The notes under the pieces were generated by a model. That model was not told where the DNA came from, did not search any database, and worked only from the letters and a program-made list of their open reading frames with translations. Made by a program: the position numbers and the translations under genes. A stretch of DNA of 5,528 nucleotides from an uncultured Gemmatimonadales bacterium (lineage in GTDB: Bacteria > Gemmatimonadota > Gemmatimonadetes > Longimicrobiales > Gaopeijiaceae): the NCBI GenBank assembly GCA_937983085.1, contig CALJKZ010000498.1, forward strand, positions 1 through 5,528, in the 5' to 3' direction. The first letter of the stretch is position 1. Each line of letters begins with the position of its first letter. Of the stretch, positions 1-5,528 are shown piece by piece.

Positions 1-1
1 C

Positions 2-745
2 TGTGCGGACTGGGGCTATCCGGTGGTGGTCAAGCCAGGGCGATCCGTTGCGATCCGAGCCGGCTCGCTCTCACGCTTCGGCGTTCACGTCGCATTGAAC
101 CCGACGGACCTGGAACGCGAGCTCGACTCGTTGGGCGCGGGTGCCTACCCGCTCCTTGTCCAGAAACTGATCAGGGGGCCGGGTCTCGGTGTGTTCGTCC
201 TGGCTCGTGACGGAAGCCCGGTGGCGTGGTTCGCCCATCGGCGGTTGAGGGAGAAACCGCCCTGGGGTGGGGTGAGCGTGTACCGCGAAAGCGCACCGGT
301 CAGGAGCGACCTCAAGGCCCTCTCCGAGCAACTCCTGCACCATTTCCGATGGACGGGGGTCGCCATGATCGAGTTCAAGGAAGACGCGGAGACCGGCGTT
401 CCGTACCTCATGGAGATCAACGGTCGATTCTGGGGATCGCTCCAGTTGGCCATCGATTCGGGGGTAGACTTTCCGCGACTGCTACTCGAGTCGAGCCCCC
501 CCACTGCCCCCACGTTCCGACGGAAGATCCGGAGCCGATGGCTTTGGGGTGACGTAGACCACCTTCTCATGGTCCTGACCCGCGGCGGGAGCAACGCGCG
601 TCCAGGAACGCCTGGACGCATGATCGCCATTCTTCGTTTTCTGCGTATCTGGTGGCCAGGTGATCGCTTCGAGGTGCTACGCGTCTCCGATCCCCGGCCG
701 TTCCTCCTCGAGAGTCGACGCTGGTTTCGGCGCCTCTTTGGCTAG
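2..745 (+). CDS. ATP-grasp carboligase-like protein, 5'-truncated by window edge
   Basis: The reading frame is open from base 2 to the TAG at 743-745, giving 247 visible residues; the N-terminal part lies off the window. A GTG at base 23 falls inside the conserved strand reading GYPVVVKP (visible residues 5-12), so it is not the start. That strand carries the ATP-binding lysine of ATP-grasp enzymes. Further on are a Q-K-L-I-R-G-P-G segment (about 54-61), FAHRRLREKPPWGG (about 77-90), GVAMIEFK (119-126) and LMEINGRFWGS (136-146); Glu124, Glu138 and Asn140 are the likely Mg-ATP ligands. This pattern resembles the predicted ATP-dependent carboligase group near carbamoyl-phosphate synthase (COG3919-like). 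Known members join a carboxylate to an amine or other nucleophile through an acyl phosphate; the substrate here is unknown. The neighbours imply a role in modifying a polysaccharide or its precursor. The last 69 bases overlap the convergent phosphatase gene. The superfamily call is firm, the role is inferred. Confidence 0.85.
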   Translation, partial: CADWGYPVVVKPGRSVAIRAGSLSRFGVHVALNPTDLERELDSLGAGAYPLLVQKLIRGPGLGVFVLARDGSPVAWFAHRRLREKPPWGGVSVYRESAPVRSDLKALSEQLLHHFRWTGVAMIEFKEDAETGVPYLMEINGRFWGSLQLAIDSGVDFPRLLLESSPPTAPTFRRKIRSRWLWGDVDHLLMVLTRGGSNARPGTPGRMIAILRFLRIWWPGDRFEVLRVSDPRPFLLESRRWFRRLFG

Positions 746-1291
746 TATGCCCACGACCTCTGCTACGCAGCGTTCGATGCGAGCGAACACTCGCGCGAAC
801 TCCTCGTCGTCTTTACCCCACGGGTCGATGATGGCGCGGCGACCCTCCCACGAGGGGTCGAAGTCCCCGAGCCAGAACACCCGGCTCCGGTCCAGACCCT
901 GGACGCCTCGGAGCCGCCTCAGGTTCAATCGATCGAAGATGAACACGGCGTCGAACCGCGAAGCCATTTCAGGAGTGAGAACGCGAGACCGATGGTTCGT
1001 GTGCGAGACGCCACGTAACTCGGCAACCCTGAGGGCGGCGTCCGGCGGCTGTCGCCCGGGTCCGATGAAGCCAGCGGACTCGATGGTCATGTCGGTCGGC
1101 CCGTCCAGGGTGGCCACGTACTCGGCGTACGGGCTTCGGCACACGTTCCCCAGGCAGACGAAGAGTGCCGACCGCGCCGAACGTGCGTGGAGACGGGTCC
1201 GGGCCGCGTCGCGGCGCCAGGGGTGCAGGACACCGTCGATGGCGTCCCGGGTCCTCGCGGCCATTCTCCGAGCGATGCGAACGATGGTCAT
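677..1291 (-). CDS. Low-molecular-weight protein tyrosine phosphatase with basic N-terminal extension
   Basis: The 204-residue product has the LMW-PTP phosphate loop C-L-G-N-V-C-R-S at 46-53 (nucleophile Cys46, Arg52) and the general-acid motif DPWG at 156-159 (Asp156). Between them lies the usual G-V-S-H-x(3)-R-S-R-V-L-T segment (94-106). In EPS loci such enzymes (Wzb/Etp type) dephosphorylate a tyrosine autokinase or a sugar transferase and so control polymer assembly. The family normally starts 5-10 residues before the Cys. Here 45 residues precede it, with about 11 arginines in the first 40. In this frame the only ATG/GTG/TTG codons before the catalytic loop are Met1 and Met10, and a stop at 1313-1315 bars an upstream start, so the extension looks real. 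Neither start has a well-placed Shine-Dalgarno sequence. The arsenate reductase branch shares the fold, but the EPS setting favours the phosphatase. No kinase partner is in view. The gene diverges from the deacetylase and overlaps the end of the ATP-grasp gene by 69 bases. Confidence 0.9.
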   Translation of the reverse strand: MTIVRIARRMAARTRDAIDGVLHPWRRDAARTRLHARSARSALFVCLGNVCRSPYAEYVATLDGPTDMTIESAGFIGPGRQPPDAALRVAELRGVSHTNHRSRVLTPEMASRFDAVFIFDRLNLRRLRGVQGLDRSRVFWLGDFDPSWEGRRAIIDPWGKDDEEFARVFARIERCVAEVVGILAKEAPKPASTLEEERPGIGDA

Positions 1292-1348
1292 GACATGTCG
1301 GTCGGGTCTTTCTCAGGCGATCGAGGGTCAGGGAAGGATCGATTCCGA
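1292..1348. promoter_or_regulatory. Divergent spacer between phosphatase and deacetylase genes
   Basis: These 57 bases separate two divergent starts and are the only sizeable non-coding stretch in the window, so promoters for one or both genes may lie here or reach into the neighbouring coding ends. I see no convincing -10/-35 pair and no sigma-54 GG-N10-GC element. Short palindromes are present: GACATGTC at 1292-1299, CGATCG at 1318-1323 and ATCGAT at 1338-1343. Any of them could be chance in a GC-rich sequence. The regulatory role is inferred from gene geometry only. Confidence 0.3.
1331..1338 (+). promoter_or_regulatory. Ribosome binding site deciding the deacetylase start
   Basis: A purine-rich GGGAAGGA lies 10 bases before the ATG at 1349. 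It supports that ATG over the in-frame ATGs at 1187 and 1295, which would add sequence unlike the family and run into the divergent phosphatase gene. Confidence 0.6.
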
Positions 1349-2203
1349 ATGAGCTTTCATCATTTCACCGTGGATGTGGAGGAATACTTCCATCCCACGG
1401 CCATGGCACCCGTCTACCCCGCGAGCGAATGGGATCATCTGCCTCGGCGCAGTGCAACGGTGGTACCGCGTGTTCTGGACTTCCTGGCAGAGCGGGAGGT
1501 TCGGGGCACGTTTTTCATCCTGGGATGGCTCGCGGAACGAGAGCCTTCCATGGTTCGAACGATAGCCGAAGCGGGTCACGAAGTCGCGTCGCATGGATTC
1601 GAGCACGAACTCGTGGGCCGACTCGGGCCGGCCGGCTTCCGTTCGTCCGTGCGCGAGTCGAAGGGGCGTCTGGAGGATATCGTCGGAGTTGAAGTGCTGG
1701 GGTATCGAGCCCCCAGTTTTTCCATCACCCCCGGTCTCGAATGGGCCTTCGATGTTCTGCTCGAGGAGGGCTATCACTACGACGCCAGCCTATTCCCTGT
1801 CTCACAGCACCCCACGTACGGCTACCCGTCCGCTCCGCTGGCACCCCACTGGATCGAGCGGCCGTCAGGCCGGATCCTGGAATTTCCCGCGACCACCGCG
1901 TCCGTGGCCGGTACCACCCTGCCCGCTTCCGGTGGAGCGTACTTCCGCCTTCTGCCGCTGTCTCTCGTGCGAATGGGACTCCGGCAGGCCCAAGCCCGCC
2001 GGGTGCCGGGAATGTTCTACATCCACCCCTGGGAGCTGGACGATTGGGCTCCGGACGTCCTCGGATCGCGCATTCAGCACGTCCGTACCTTCCTGGGGCG
2101 CAGACGGACGTGGCGTCGCCTCCAGAAACTCTTCGATGCTTTCTCGTTCGGGAGCGTGGCTGAGAGCTATCGTGAGGCTGTGGAGGGCGACCACGCGTCG
2201 TGA
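1349..2203 (+). CDS. Polysaccharide deacetylase, NodB domain with DUF3473-like C-terminus (XrtA/PEP-CTERM type)
   Basis: The 284-residue product probably removes N-acetyl groups from an exported or nascent polysaccharide (carbohydrate esterase 4 fold, metal dependent). It opens with FTVDVEEYFHP (6-16), the form of CE4 motif 1 found in the deacetylases of exosortase-linked EPS loci, where DVE(D/E) replaces the usual DDG; Asp9 is the likely base or metal ligand. Metal-binding motif 2 is SHGFEH (81-86; His82, His86), and motif 3 is YRAPSFSIT (119-127). The C-terminal part, GGAYFRLLP (195-203), MFYIHPWELD (222-231) and the Arg-rich F-L-G-R-R-R segment (248-253), matches DUF3473 as I know it. There is no signal peptide, which is normal for this subgroup. 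The length is about that of the family. The chosen start has a good ribosome binding site and places motif 1 where homologues have it. The last 37 bases overlap the convergent VanZ gene. The family call is firm; the exact substrate is unknown. Confidence 0.93.
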   Translation: MSFHHFTVDVEEYFHPTAMAPVYPASEWDHLPRRSATVVPRVLDFLAEREVRGTFFILGWLAEREPSMVRTIAEAGHEVASHGFEHELVGRLGPAGFRSSVRESKGRLEDIVGVEVLGYRAPSFSITPGLEWAFDVLLEEGYHYDASLFPVSQHPTYGYPSAPLAPHWIERPSGRILEFPATTASVAGTTLPASGGAYFRLLPLSLVRMGLRQAQARRVPGMFYIHPWELDDWAPDVLGSRIQHVRTFLGRRRTWRRLQKLFDAFSFGSVAESYREAVEGDHAS

Positions 2204-3408
2204 TTCCGGAGGGCCATCCACCGGATCCATCGGCCTGTGGCGACTCCGGCTACGCCTCCGAGAACCTCGAGAGGTCCGGGCGGGCCCAGAGGAGTCAGGA
2301 CCACCGCAACCAGCACGGCTGCCGTGGCAAGGGAGCCCGCGGCGCACGTCTGGCCGATCGTTCTCGATAGGAAGCCGATGGGGAGGGAGAGGGCGAGCAG
2401 CCACAGCACGTCCAACGCATCATGCCAAGCGGAGGATCCGCCGACCCATCGCAGGAACGCCCATGAGCGGTCGATGGTGGCGCTGGGCGAGCAGCGCTCG
2501 ACGGCGTCCACGGCGAGACACCGGACCGTCCCGGCGCGCCGAACCGACAGCGTAACCTCGGTTCCCTCGGTGAAGGGGGTGAGGGCCCCGGAGAAGCGAA
2601 CGTCGGGCTTGTCCATTTTCATGCGATCCGCGAGCAGCCGTTCCCGCCACACCAGATCGTTCCCGTCGGCGCCCAACAGCGCGATCTCCCGCTGATCCCC
2701 GTCGTAGATGGCGACGATGGCGGCCACGGCCGGAGGGGCGGGGCCTACCACCACGGTGGCCTCGAGAGACCAAGTCCCCAAGAGGGCGCGGGGAATGGCC
2801 GAGGCGTCCGGCAACGGTCCTCCTCTGGGAATCAGGTTGCCGTCCAGTTCGGCGGATCGGACGGAGCCCTGATACTGCGGCATGTAGTCGAGCGCCGGCG
2901 TCCACATCCCGAAGTACTGGCTGTCCGTGCCCTGGGGTATCGTCAGGGCTCCAGCAAACAGCACCCACGCGGTGAACGCGGCGGCAGCCCCGACGGCGTG
3001 GTTGGTCGACTCCGGCATCGTCGTGCGTCGTAGGAGTCCGAGTAGGGCGACCCCCAGGAGGGCGCCGACCGCGTTCCACACGATGTCTCCGAGTGTCGCG
3101 CTGCGCCCGGGAACCGCGATCTGGGTCGCCTCGATGCCGGCCGATACCAGCGCTCCTGCAAGAACGGCCGCGAGGGGTCCGATCCCGAAACGAACTCCCA
3201 GCCAGAGGCCGAAGGGAGCGAACATCACGACGTTCAGTGCTGCGTCGGCAAGGCCACGAGCGCCGCAGAAAAGACAGGCGGACGCCGTGGTGCTGCCACC
3301 GTCTACGGGCGCTAGCGTTGTTCCGACAACGAGAGCGCCCCAGATCGCTAGTGCGACGGCAAGGCGGCGCTGGTGCTTCTTCCGTCTCAGGTCGTGACTG
3401 CCTGCCAC
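2167..3408 (-). CDS. VanZ-domain membrane protein with inserted LamG-like beta domain
   Basis: The product is 413 residues if it starts at the GTG at 3408-3406. The open frame runs further upstream to 3720, but that part is read through the glycosyltransferase gene in another frame and looks unlike protein. The GTG choice gives a positive leader (RRKKHQRR, 8-15) and then a first membrane helix (about 17-35). A CxxC pair (Cys45, Cys48) follows. The VanZ core comes next: LNVVMFAPFG (58-67), GIEATQ (91-96), PGRSATLGDIVWNAVGA (100-116), with helices about 57-72, 76-95 and 105-126. After a fifth helix (138-158) come about 165 non-membrane residues (160-325). Their alternating strands, including AAIVAIYDG (229-237), IALLGADGNDLVWR (242-255) and VTLSVRRAG (285-293), resemble LamG/concanavalin-like folds. 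Two or three helices close the protein (331-348, 357-373, perhaps 378-396). The positive-inside rule places the beta domain outside the cytoplasm. VanZ proteins are known for teicoplanin resistance, but their biochemical role is unclear. It overlaps the GT4 gene by 22 bases, suggesting translational coupling; a GGAG lies 14 bases before the GTG. Confidence 0.82.
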   Translation of the reverse strand: MAGSHDLRRKKHQRRLAVALAIWGALVVGTTLAPVDGGSTTASACLFCGARGLADAALNVVMFAPFGLWLGVRFGIGPLAAVLAGALVSAGIEATQIAVPGRSATLGDIVWNAVGALLGVALLGLLRRTTMPESTNHAVGAAAAFTAWVLFAGALTIPQGTDSQYFGMWTPALDYMPQYQGSVRSAELDGNLIPRGGPLPDASAIPRALLGTWSLEATVVVGPAPPAVAAIVAIYDGDQREIALLGADGNDLVWRERLLADRMKMDKPDVRFSGALTPFTEGTEVTLSVRRAGTVRCLAVDAVERCSPSATIDRSWAFLRWVGGSSAWHDALDVLWLLALSLPIGFLSRTIGQTCAAGSLATAAVLVAVVLTPLGPPGPLEVLGGVAGVATGRWIRWMALRNHDAWSPSTASR

Positions 3409-4571
3409 GCGCCGGCCGCAGACTCCAGTCCGCGCTTCTCGAGGAGCGATTCGTAGAGCTCGGCATAGCCACGGGCCATGGCGTCCGCGCTGAACCGTTC
3501 GTCGAAGGTGCGGCGGGCCTCGGCGGCCAGGCCGGCCCTCAACTCCCGCGAGGCCAAGGCCCTCTTGAGCCCGTCGGCGAAGGCCGCAGGGTCGGCCGGT
3601 GGCACCAAGATGCCCGACTCGCCGTCCGTGAGGGCCGCTCCTACGCCCCCTACTTCGGTGGCTACGATGGGTACTCTGGCTGCCATGGATTCGAGGATCG
3701 CCATTGGGAGCCCTTCCCAAATGGAGGGCAACGCGAAGATGTCGAACGCCGTGAGAAGTTCGGACATGGAATCGACCTTGCCCGGGAAGTGAACCCGTTC
3801 GTCGAGCCCGAGTTGCGAAGATTGTCTCTTCAGTGCCCCCTCGAGCTCGCCGTATCCCGCAAGGACGAGATGTGTGTTCGGGTACTCCTCGAGGACGGAG
3901 GGCATGGCGTCGAGGAGGTACGTGATGCCCTTCTGGTCAGAGAAGCGTGCGCCGAGGCCGATGACCGGTGCGTCGGACTCGATCCCGAGGCGTTGGCGCC
4001 AGCCTCCGACATCGCGTTCGTCCGACAACTCGCCTCCGTCCACGCCGTTCAGGATGGTGGACAGCTTGGACCGCGGAATCTTCACGTAGCGATGAAGATT
4101 CTCCAGACCGTCGTCCGACACCGCGACGACAGCGTCTGCGAAGAAGGACATGAGCCGCTCCAAGAACATGTACCGCCACTTGTCCGGGAAGTCCCGCGCG
4201 TGATCGGTATGCACCAGGATGGGAACACCCGCCATCTTGGCGCCCAATCCCCCCTCGAGGAACGGTTCGGTGTTGTGCGTGTGCACGATGGCGGGTCTCC
4301 GGGCCGCCATATGGGCCCTTACCCGTCCCGCAGTGAAATAGTCGGCCCGGAGCCGGGTCGGGGGACGGTCCATGACGTACGTTTCGATGCCGCGCTGGGC
4401 CAGCCTCTCCTTGAGGGGCCCGCCTTCCCGGAGACAGAACACCTCGACCTCGTAACGGTCGGGGTCCAGATGGGTGGAGAGAGTTTCCACCACCCGCGGC
4501 AGCCCACCGACCCCGAGGTCGTGAGTGACCTGGATGACCCGCACTCGATGATCGTGCTTAAGGCTCGTCAT
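3387..4571 (-). CDS. Family 4 glycosyltransferase (GT-B fold)
   Basis: The 394-residue product is a complete cytoplasmic GT4 enzyme that transfers a sugar from a nucleotide donor to a glycan or lipid-linked acceptor. The N-terminal acceptor domain starts RVIQVTHDLGVGGLPRVVE (11-29), with the glycine-rich loop of the family, and continues to IVHTHNTEPF (95-104) and LVHTDHARDF (119-128). The hinge lies near 175-205. The donor domain has GLGARFSDQKG (205-215; Arg209 and Lys214 likely contact the donor phosphates), LVLAGYGELE (235-244), HFPGKVD (261-267), and the hallmark E-x7-E in WEGLPMAILE (285-294; Glu286, Glu294), followed by VATEVGGVGAAL (303-314). The start and the loop resemble glycosyltransferases of PEP-CTERM/XrtA EPS loci, which fits the deacetylase, but GT4 subfamilies cannot be told apart by eye. 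The ATG at 4571 lies 10 bases after the upstream GT2 stop and has only a weak GAGA as a ribosome binding site, so coupling to GT2 translation is likely. A GTG at residue 10 is a less likely alternative start. Confidence 0.93.
   Translation of the reverse strand: MTSLKHDHRVRVIQVTHDLGVGGLPRVVETLSTHLDPDRYEVEVFCLREGGPLKERLAQRGIETYVMDRPPTRLRADYFTAGRVRAHMAARRPAIVHTHNTEPFLEGGLGAKMAGVPILVHTDHARDFPDKWRYMFLERLMSFFADAVVAVSDDGLENLHRYVKIPRSKLSTILNGVDGGELSDERDVGGWRQRLGIESDAPVIGLGARFSDQKGITYLLDAMPSVLEEYPNTHLVLAGYGELEGALKRQSSQLGLDERVHFPGKVDSMSELLTAFDIFALPSIWEGLPMAILESMAARVPIVATEVGGVGAALTDGESGILVPPADPAAFADGLKRALASRELRAGLAAEARRTFDERFSADAMARGYAELYESLLEKRGLESAAGAWQAVTT
4076..4101. repeat. Perfect 9-bp inverted repeat inside the GT4 gene
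   Basis: GAATCTTCA (4076-4084) and its exact reverse complement TGAAGATTC (4093-4101) flank an 8-base loop. It lies in codons for the start of the donor half of the glycosyltransferase (E-N-L-H-R-Y-V-K-I). No U-run follows on either strand, so it is not an intrinsic terminator. A chance origin in a window of this size is quite possible. Confidence 0.35.
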
Positions 4572-4581
4572 GAATCGCTAG

Positions 4582-5528
4582 CTATCTCTTGGAGGGGGTC
4601 CAGATCTCGGGCCGATCACCGGACACGAACTTCCACCACGCCGCGAGGATGGAAACGTTGACCATGACGAAATATGCGGCGGCGCGAGCGGGAAGGGTGG
4701 ATCCGAGGACGGGTAGGGAGGCCATGGATACCACGGCCATGGCGTAGATCGCCGCGTGGGGCCACAACAACCATGAATACGGCACCTGTCCCGCGAGAGC
4801 GAGATTGCTGATTGCGACACCGATGAGAAAGAAGGGGACGGACCAACGCAGTACCTTGTGCGAGAAGAGGAGCAGGGCGAAGCGACCCGACGAGAATGGG
4901 TTGAGAAGGCGTCGGTAGCTCCAGACCCCTGCCATCCCTCGCACCAGGGTGCGCACCTTCCTCTTGAACTCGTCGCTTCGTCGCGCGACGGCGTGCATGG
5001 AACCGCGGGCCCCCGGCTCACTCAGGGCTCTGAATCCGAGATCGACCGTGTGAAGCACCGAGAGGAGATCAGGCGCGATCCCGGGTACGAACTCTGGACA
5101 CAGCTCGCGCCTCTGGGCGTAGTAGGAGCCGCTCGCGCCGACGATCGAGTGTACTCGAGACTCCTGTCGTCGTAGGAAGAGCTCATAACGCCCGTACAGG
5201 CCCTCTCCGCCGAGAGCCTCGATGATGTCCTCGCCGCTCACACATCCCACGCTGGGGTCGGAGAAGGGCCGGACGAGTGGCCGGAGGCTACCGGGCTCCA
5301 AGATGATTCCCGCGTCGGTGAACACGACGATGGGGTGGCGAGCTTCGGCCACACCACGCTGGAGTGCCTTACCCTTTCCGCCACGTCCCGCCAACTCCAG
5401 GACCTCGAGTCGCGCGTCGGAGTCGGCCCGGCTTTGGGCCAGGGACACCGTGCCGTCGGTGGAGCCTTCGGACACGATGATGATCTGGAGCTTGTCCTCC
5501 GGATACTCGAGCGCCAGGAGGTTGTCCA
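4582..5528 (-). CDS. Membrane-anchored family 2 glycosyltransferase, 5'-truncated by window edge
   Basis: 314 residues are visible, from the window edge to a TAG at 4584-4582. A GTG at 5475 lies inside the conserved strand IIIVSEGSTDGT (15-26), so it is not the start; upstream residues such as NLLALEYP (2-9) are also typical GT2 sequence. The first 50-70 residues, with the NEE-type nucleotide-binding motif, are probably missing. Visible marks of a GT-A fold are SEGSTDGT, GKGKALQRG (50-58), VVFTDAG (67-73; Asp71 in the DxD-equivalent position), VGCVSGED (93-100), GASGSYYAQRREL (130-142), APDLL (151-155) and the processive-type HKVLRW (223-228). Three membrane helices follow (about 229-246, 251-268, 281-298). 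Related proteins add sugars to lipid carriers or make polymers at the inner face of the membrane. It is the most upstream of the three leftward genes seen; the promoter must lie beyond the window. The family is certain, the sugar is unknown. Confidence 0.92.
   Translation of the reverse strand, partial: DNLLALEYPEDKLQIIIVSEGSTDGTVSLAQSRADSDARLEVLELAGRGGKGKALQRGVAEARHPIVVFTDAGIILEPGSLRPLVRPFSDPSVGCVSGEDIIEALGGEGLYGRYELFLRRQESRVHSIVGASGSYYAQRRELCPEFVPGIAPDLLSVLHTVDLGFRALSEPGARGSMHAVARRSDEFKRKVRTLVRGMAGVWSYRRLLNPFSSGRFALLLFSHKVLRWSVPFFLIGVAISNLALAGQVPYSWLLWPHAAIYAMAVVSMASLPVLGSTLPARAAAYFVMVNVSILAAWWKFVSGDRPEIWTPSKR

Noticed and set aside
1187..1348. Longer deacetylase with 54 extra N-terminal residues
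   Set aside because: The added residues are Gly/Asp-rich, overlap the divergent phosphatase gene and precede the family's usual start. The ATG at 1349 has the ribosome binding site.
660..1352. Open frame on the + strand (230 codons) opposite the phosphatase
   Set aside because: It is Ser/Arg-rich without any domain and lies antisense to a gene with an intact catalytic loop and general acid.
2180..2300. Possible terminator hairpin between deacetylase and VanZ
   Set aside because: Only 4-bp stems (for example CGAC/GTCG near 2190) without a T-run were found, and the area is coding on the minus strand.
1593..2555. Open frame on the + strand (320 codons) overlapping the deacetylase and VanZ genes
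   Set aside because: It is a +1/+2 shadow of the deacetylase running on into antisense VanZ, with Arg/Pro/Ser-rich low complexity and no motif.
2420..3472. Open frame on the - strand (350 codons) inside the VanZ gene
   Set aside because: It is an Arg-rich shadow in another frame, with no hydrophobic segments, where the VanZ frame shows clear helices and family motifs.
3409..3720. Upstream extension of the VanZ frame (104 more codons)
   Set aside because: It runs through the GT4 C-terminal domain in another frame on the same strand, its sequence looks non-protein-like, and the GTG at 3408 yields a normal VanZ N-terminus.
3093..4661. Long open frame on the + strand (522 codons) opposite the GT4 gene
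   Set aside because: It is antisense to a gene with clear GT4 motifs, has Arg/Gly/Glu-rich composition without recognisable domains, and spans two gene borders. Such frames are common in GC-rich DNA.
4729..4744. Repeated GGCCATGG-like words
   Set aside because: They fall in membrane-helix codons of the GT2 gene (Met-Ala repeats) and are explained by coding.

Overview
The window is a tightly packed, GC-rich (about two thirds G+C by eye) piece of a bacterial chromosome. It carries part of an extracellular polysaccharide (EPS/capsule) biosynthesis locus. Six protein-coding genes fill almost all of it. Two are cut by the window edges: an ATP-grasp enzyme on the left and a family 2 glycosyltransferase on the right. 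I see no rRNA, tRNA, CRISPR array, insertion sequence or phage gene. No stretch longer than 57 bases lies outside a predicted gene.

Layout, left to right: (1) 2-745 (+), the C-terminal part of a carboligase-like ATP-grasp protein; (2) 677-1291 (-), a low-molecular-weight protein tyrosine phosphatase with a basic N-terminal extension, tail-overlapping gene 1; (3) a 57-base divergent spacer; (4) 1349-2203 (+), a NodB-type polysaccharide deacetylase with a DUF3473-like C-terminus, the type typical of exosortase A (XrtA)/PEP-CTERM-linked EPS loci; (5) 2167-3408 (-), a VanZ-domain membrane protein with an inserted LamG-like beta domain, tail-overlapping gene 4; (6) 3387-4571 (-), a GT4 glycosyltransferase; (7) 4582-5528 (-), a membrane-anchored GT2 glycosyltransferase, 5'-truncated. 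The last three are read leftwards with a 10-base gap and then a 22-base overlap, so they look like one operon (GT2, GT4, VanZ).

A plausible joint role: the two glycosyltransferases assemble sugar units on a lipid carrier or growing chain, the deacetylase exposes amines on N-acetylated sugars, the ATP-grasp enzyme may attach a carboxyl-bearing group, and the phosphatase may tune polymerisation by dephosphorylating a tyrosine kinase or another component. The VanZ-LamG protein is probably an envelope component of unknown role. The DUF3473 deacetylase and the GT4 flavour suggest an XrtA-type locus, so an exosortase, a chain-length/Wzz protein, a BY-kinase and a sugar-1-phosphate transferase would be expected outside the window. 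None of these is visible here.

Taxonomy cannot be fixed from this sequence. High GC, Arg-rich proteins, mixed gene orientation and this gene set fit a Gram-negative environmental lineage such as Gemmatimonadota, Acidobacteriota or a proteobacterium. That is inference with low confidence.
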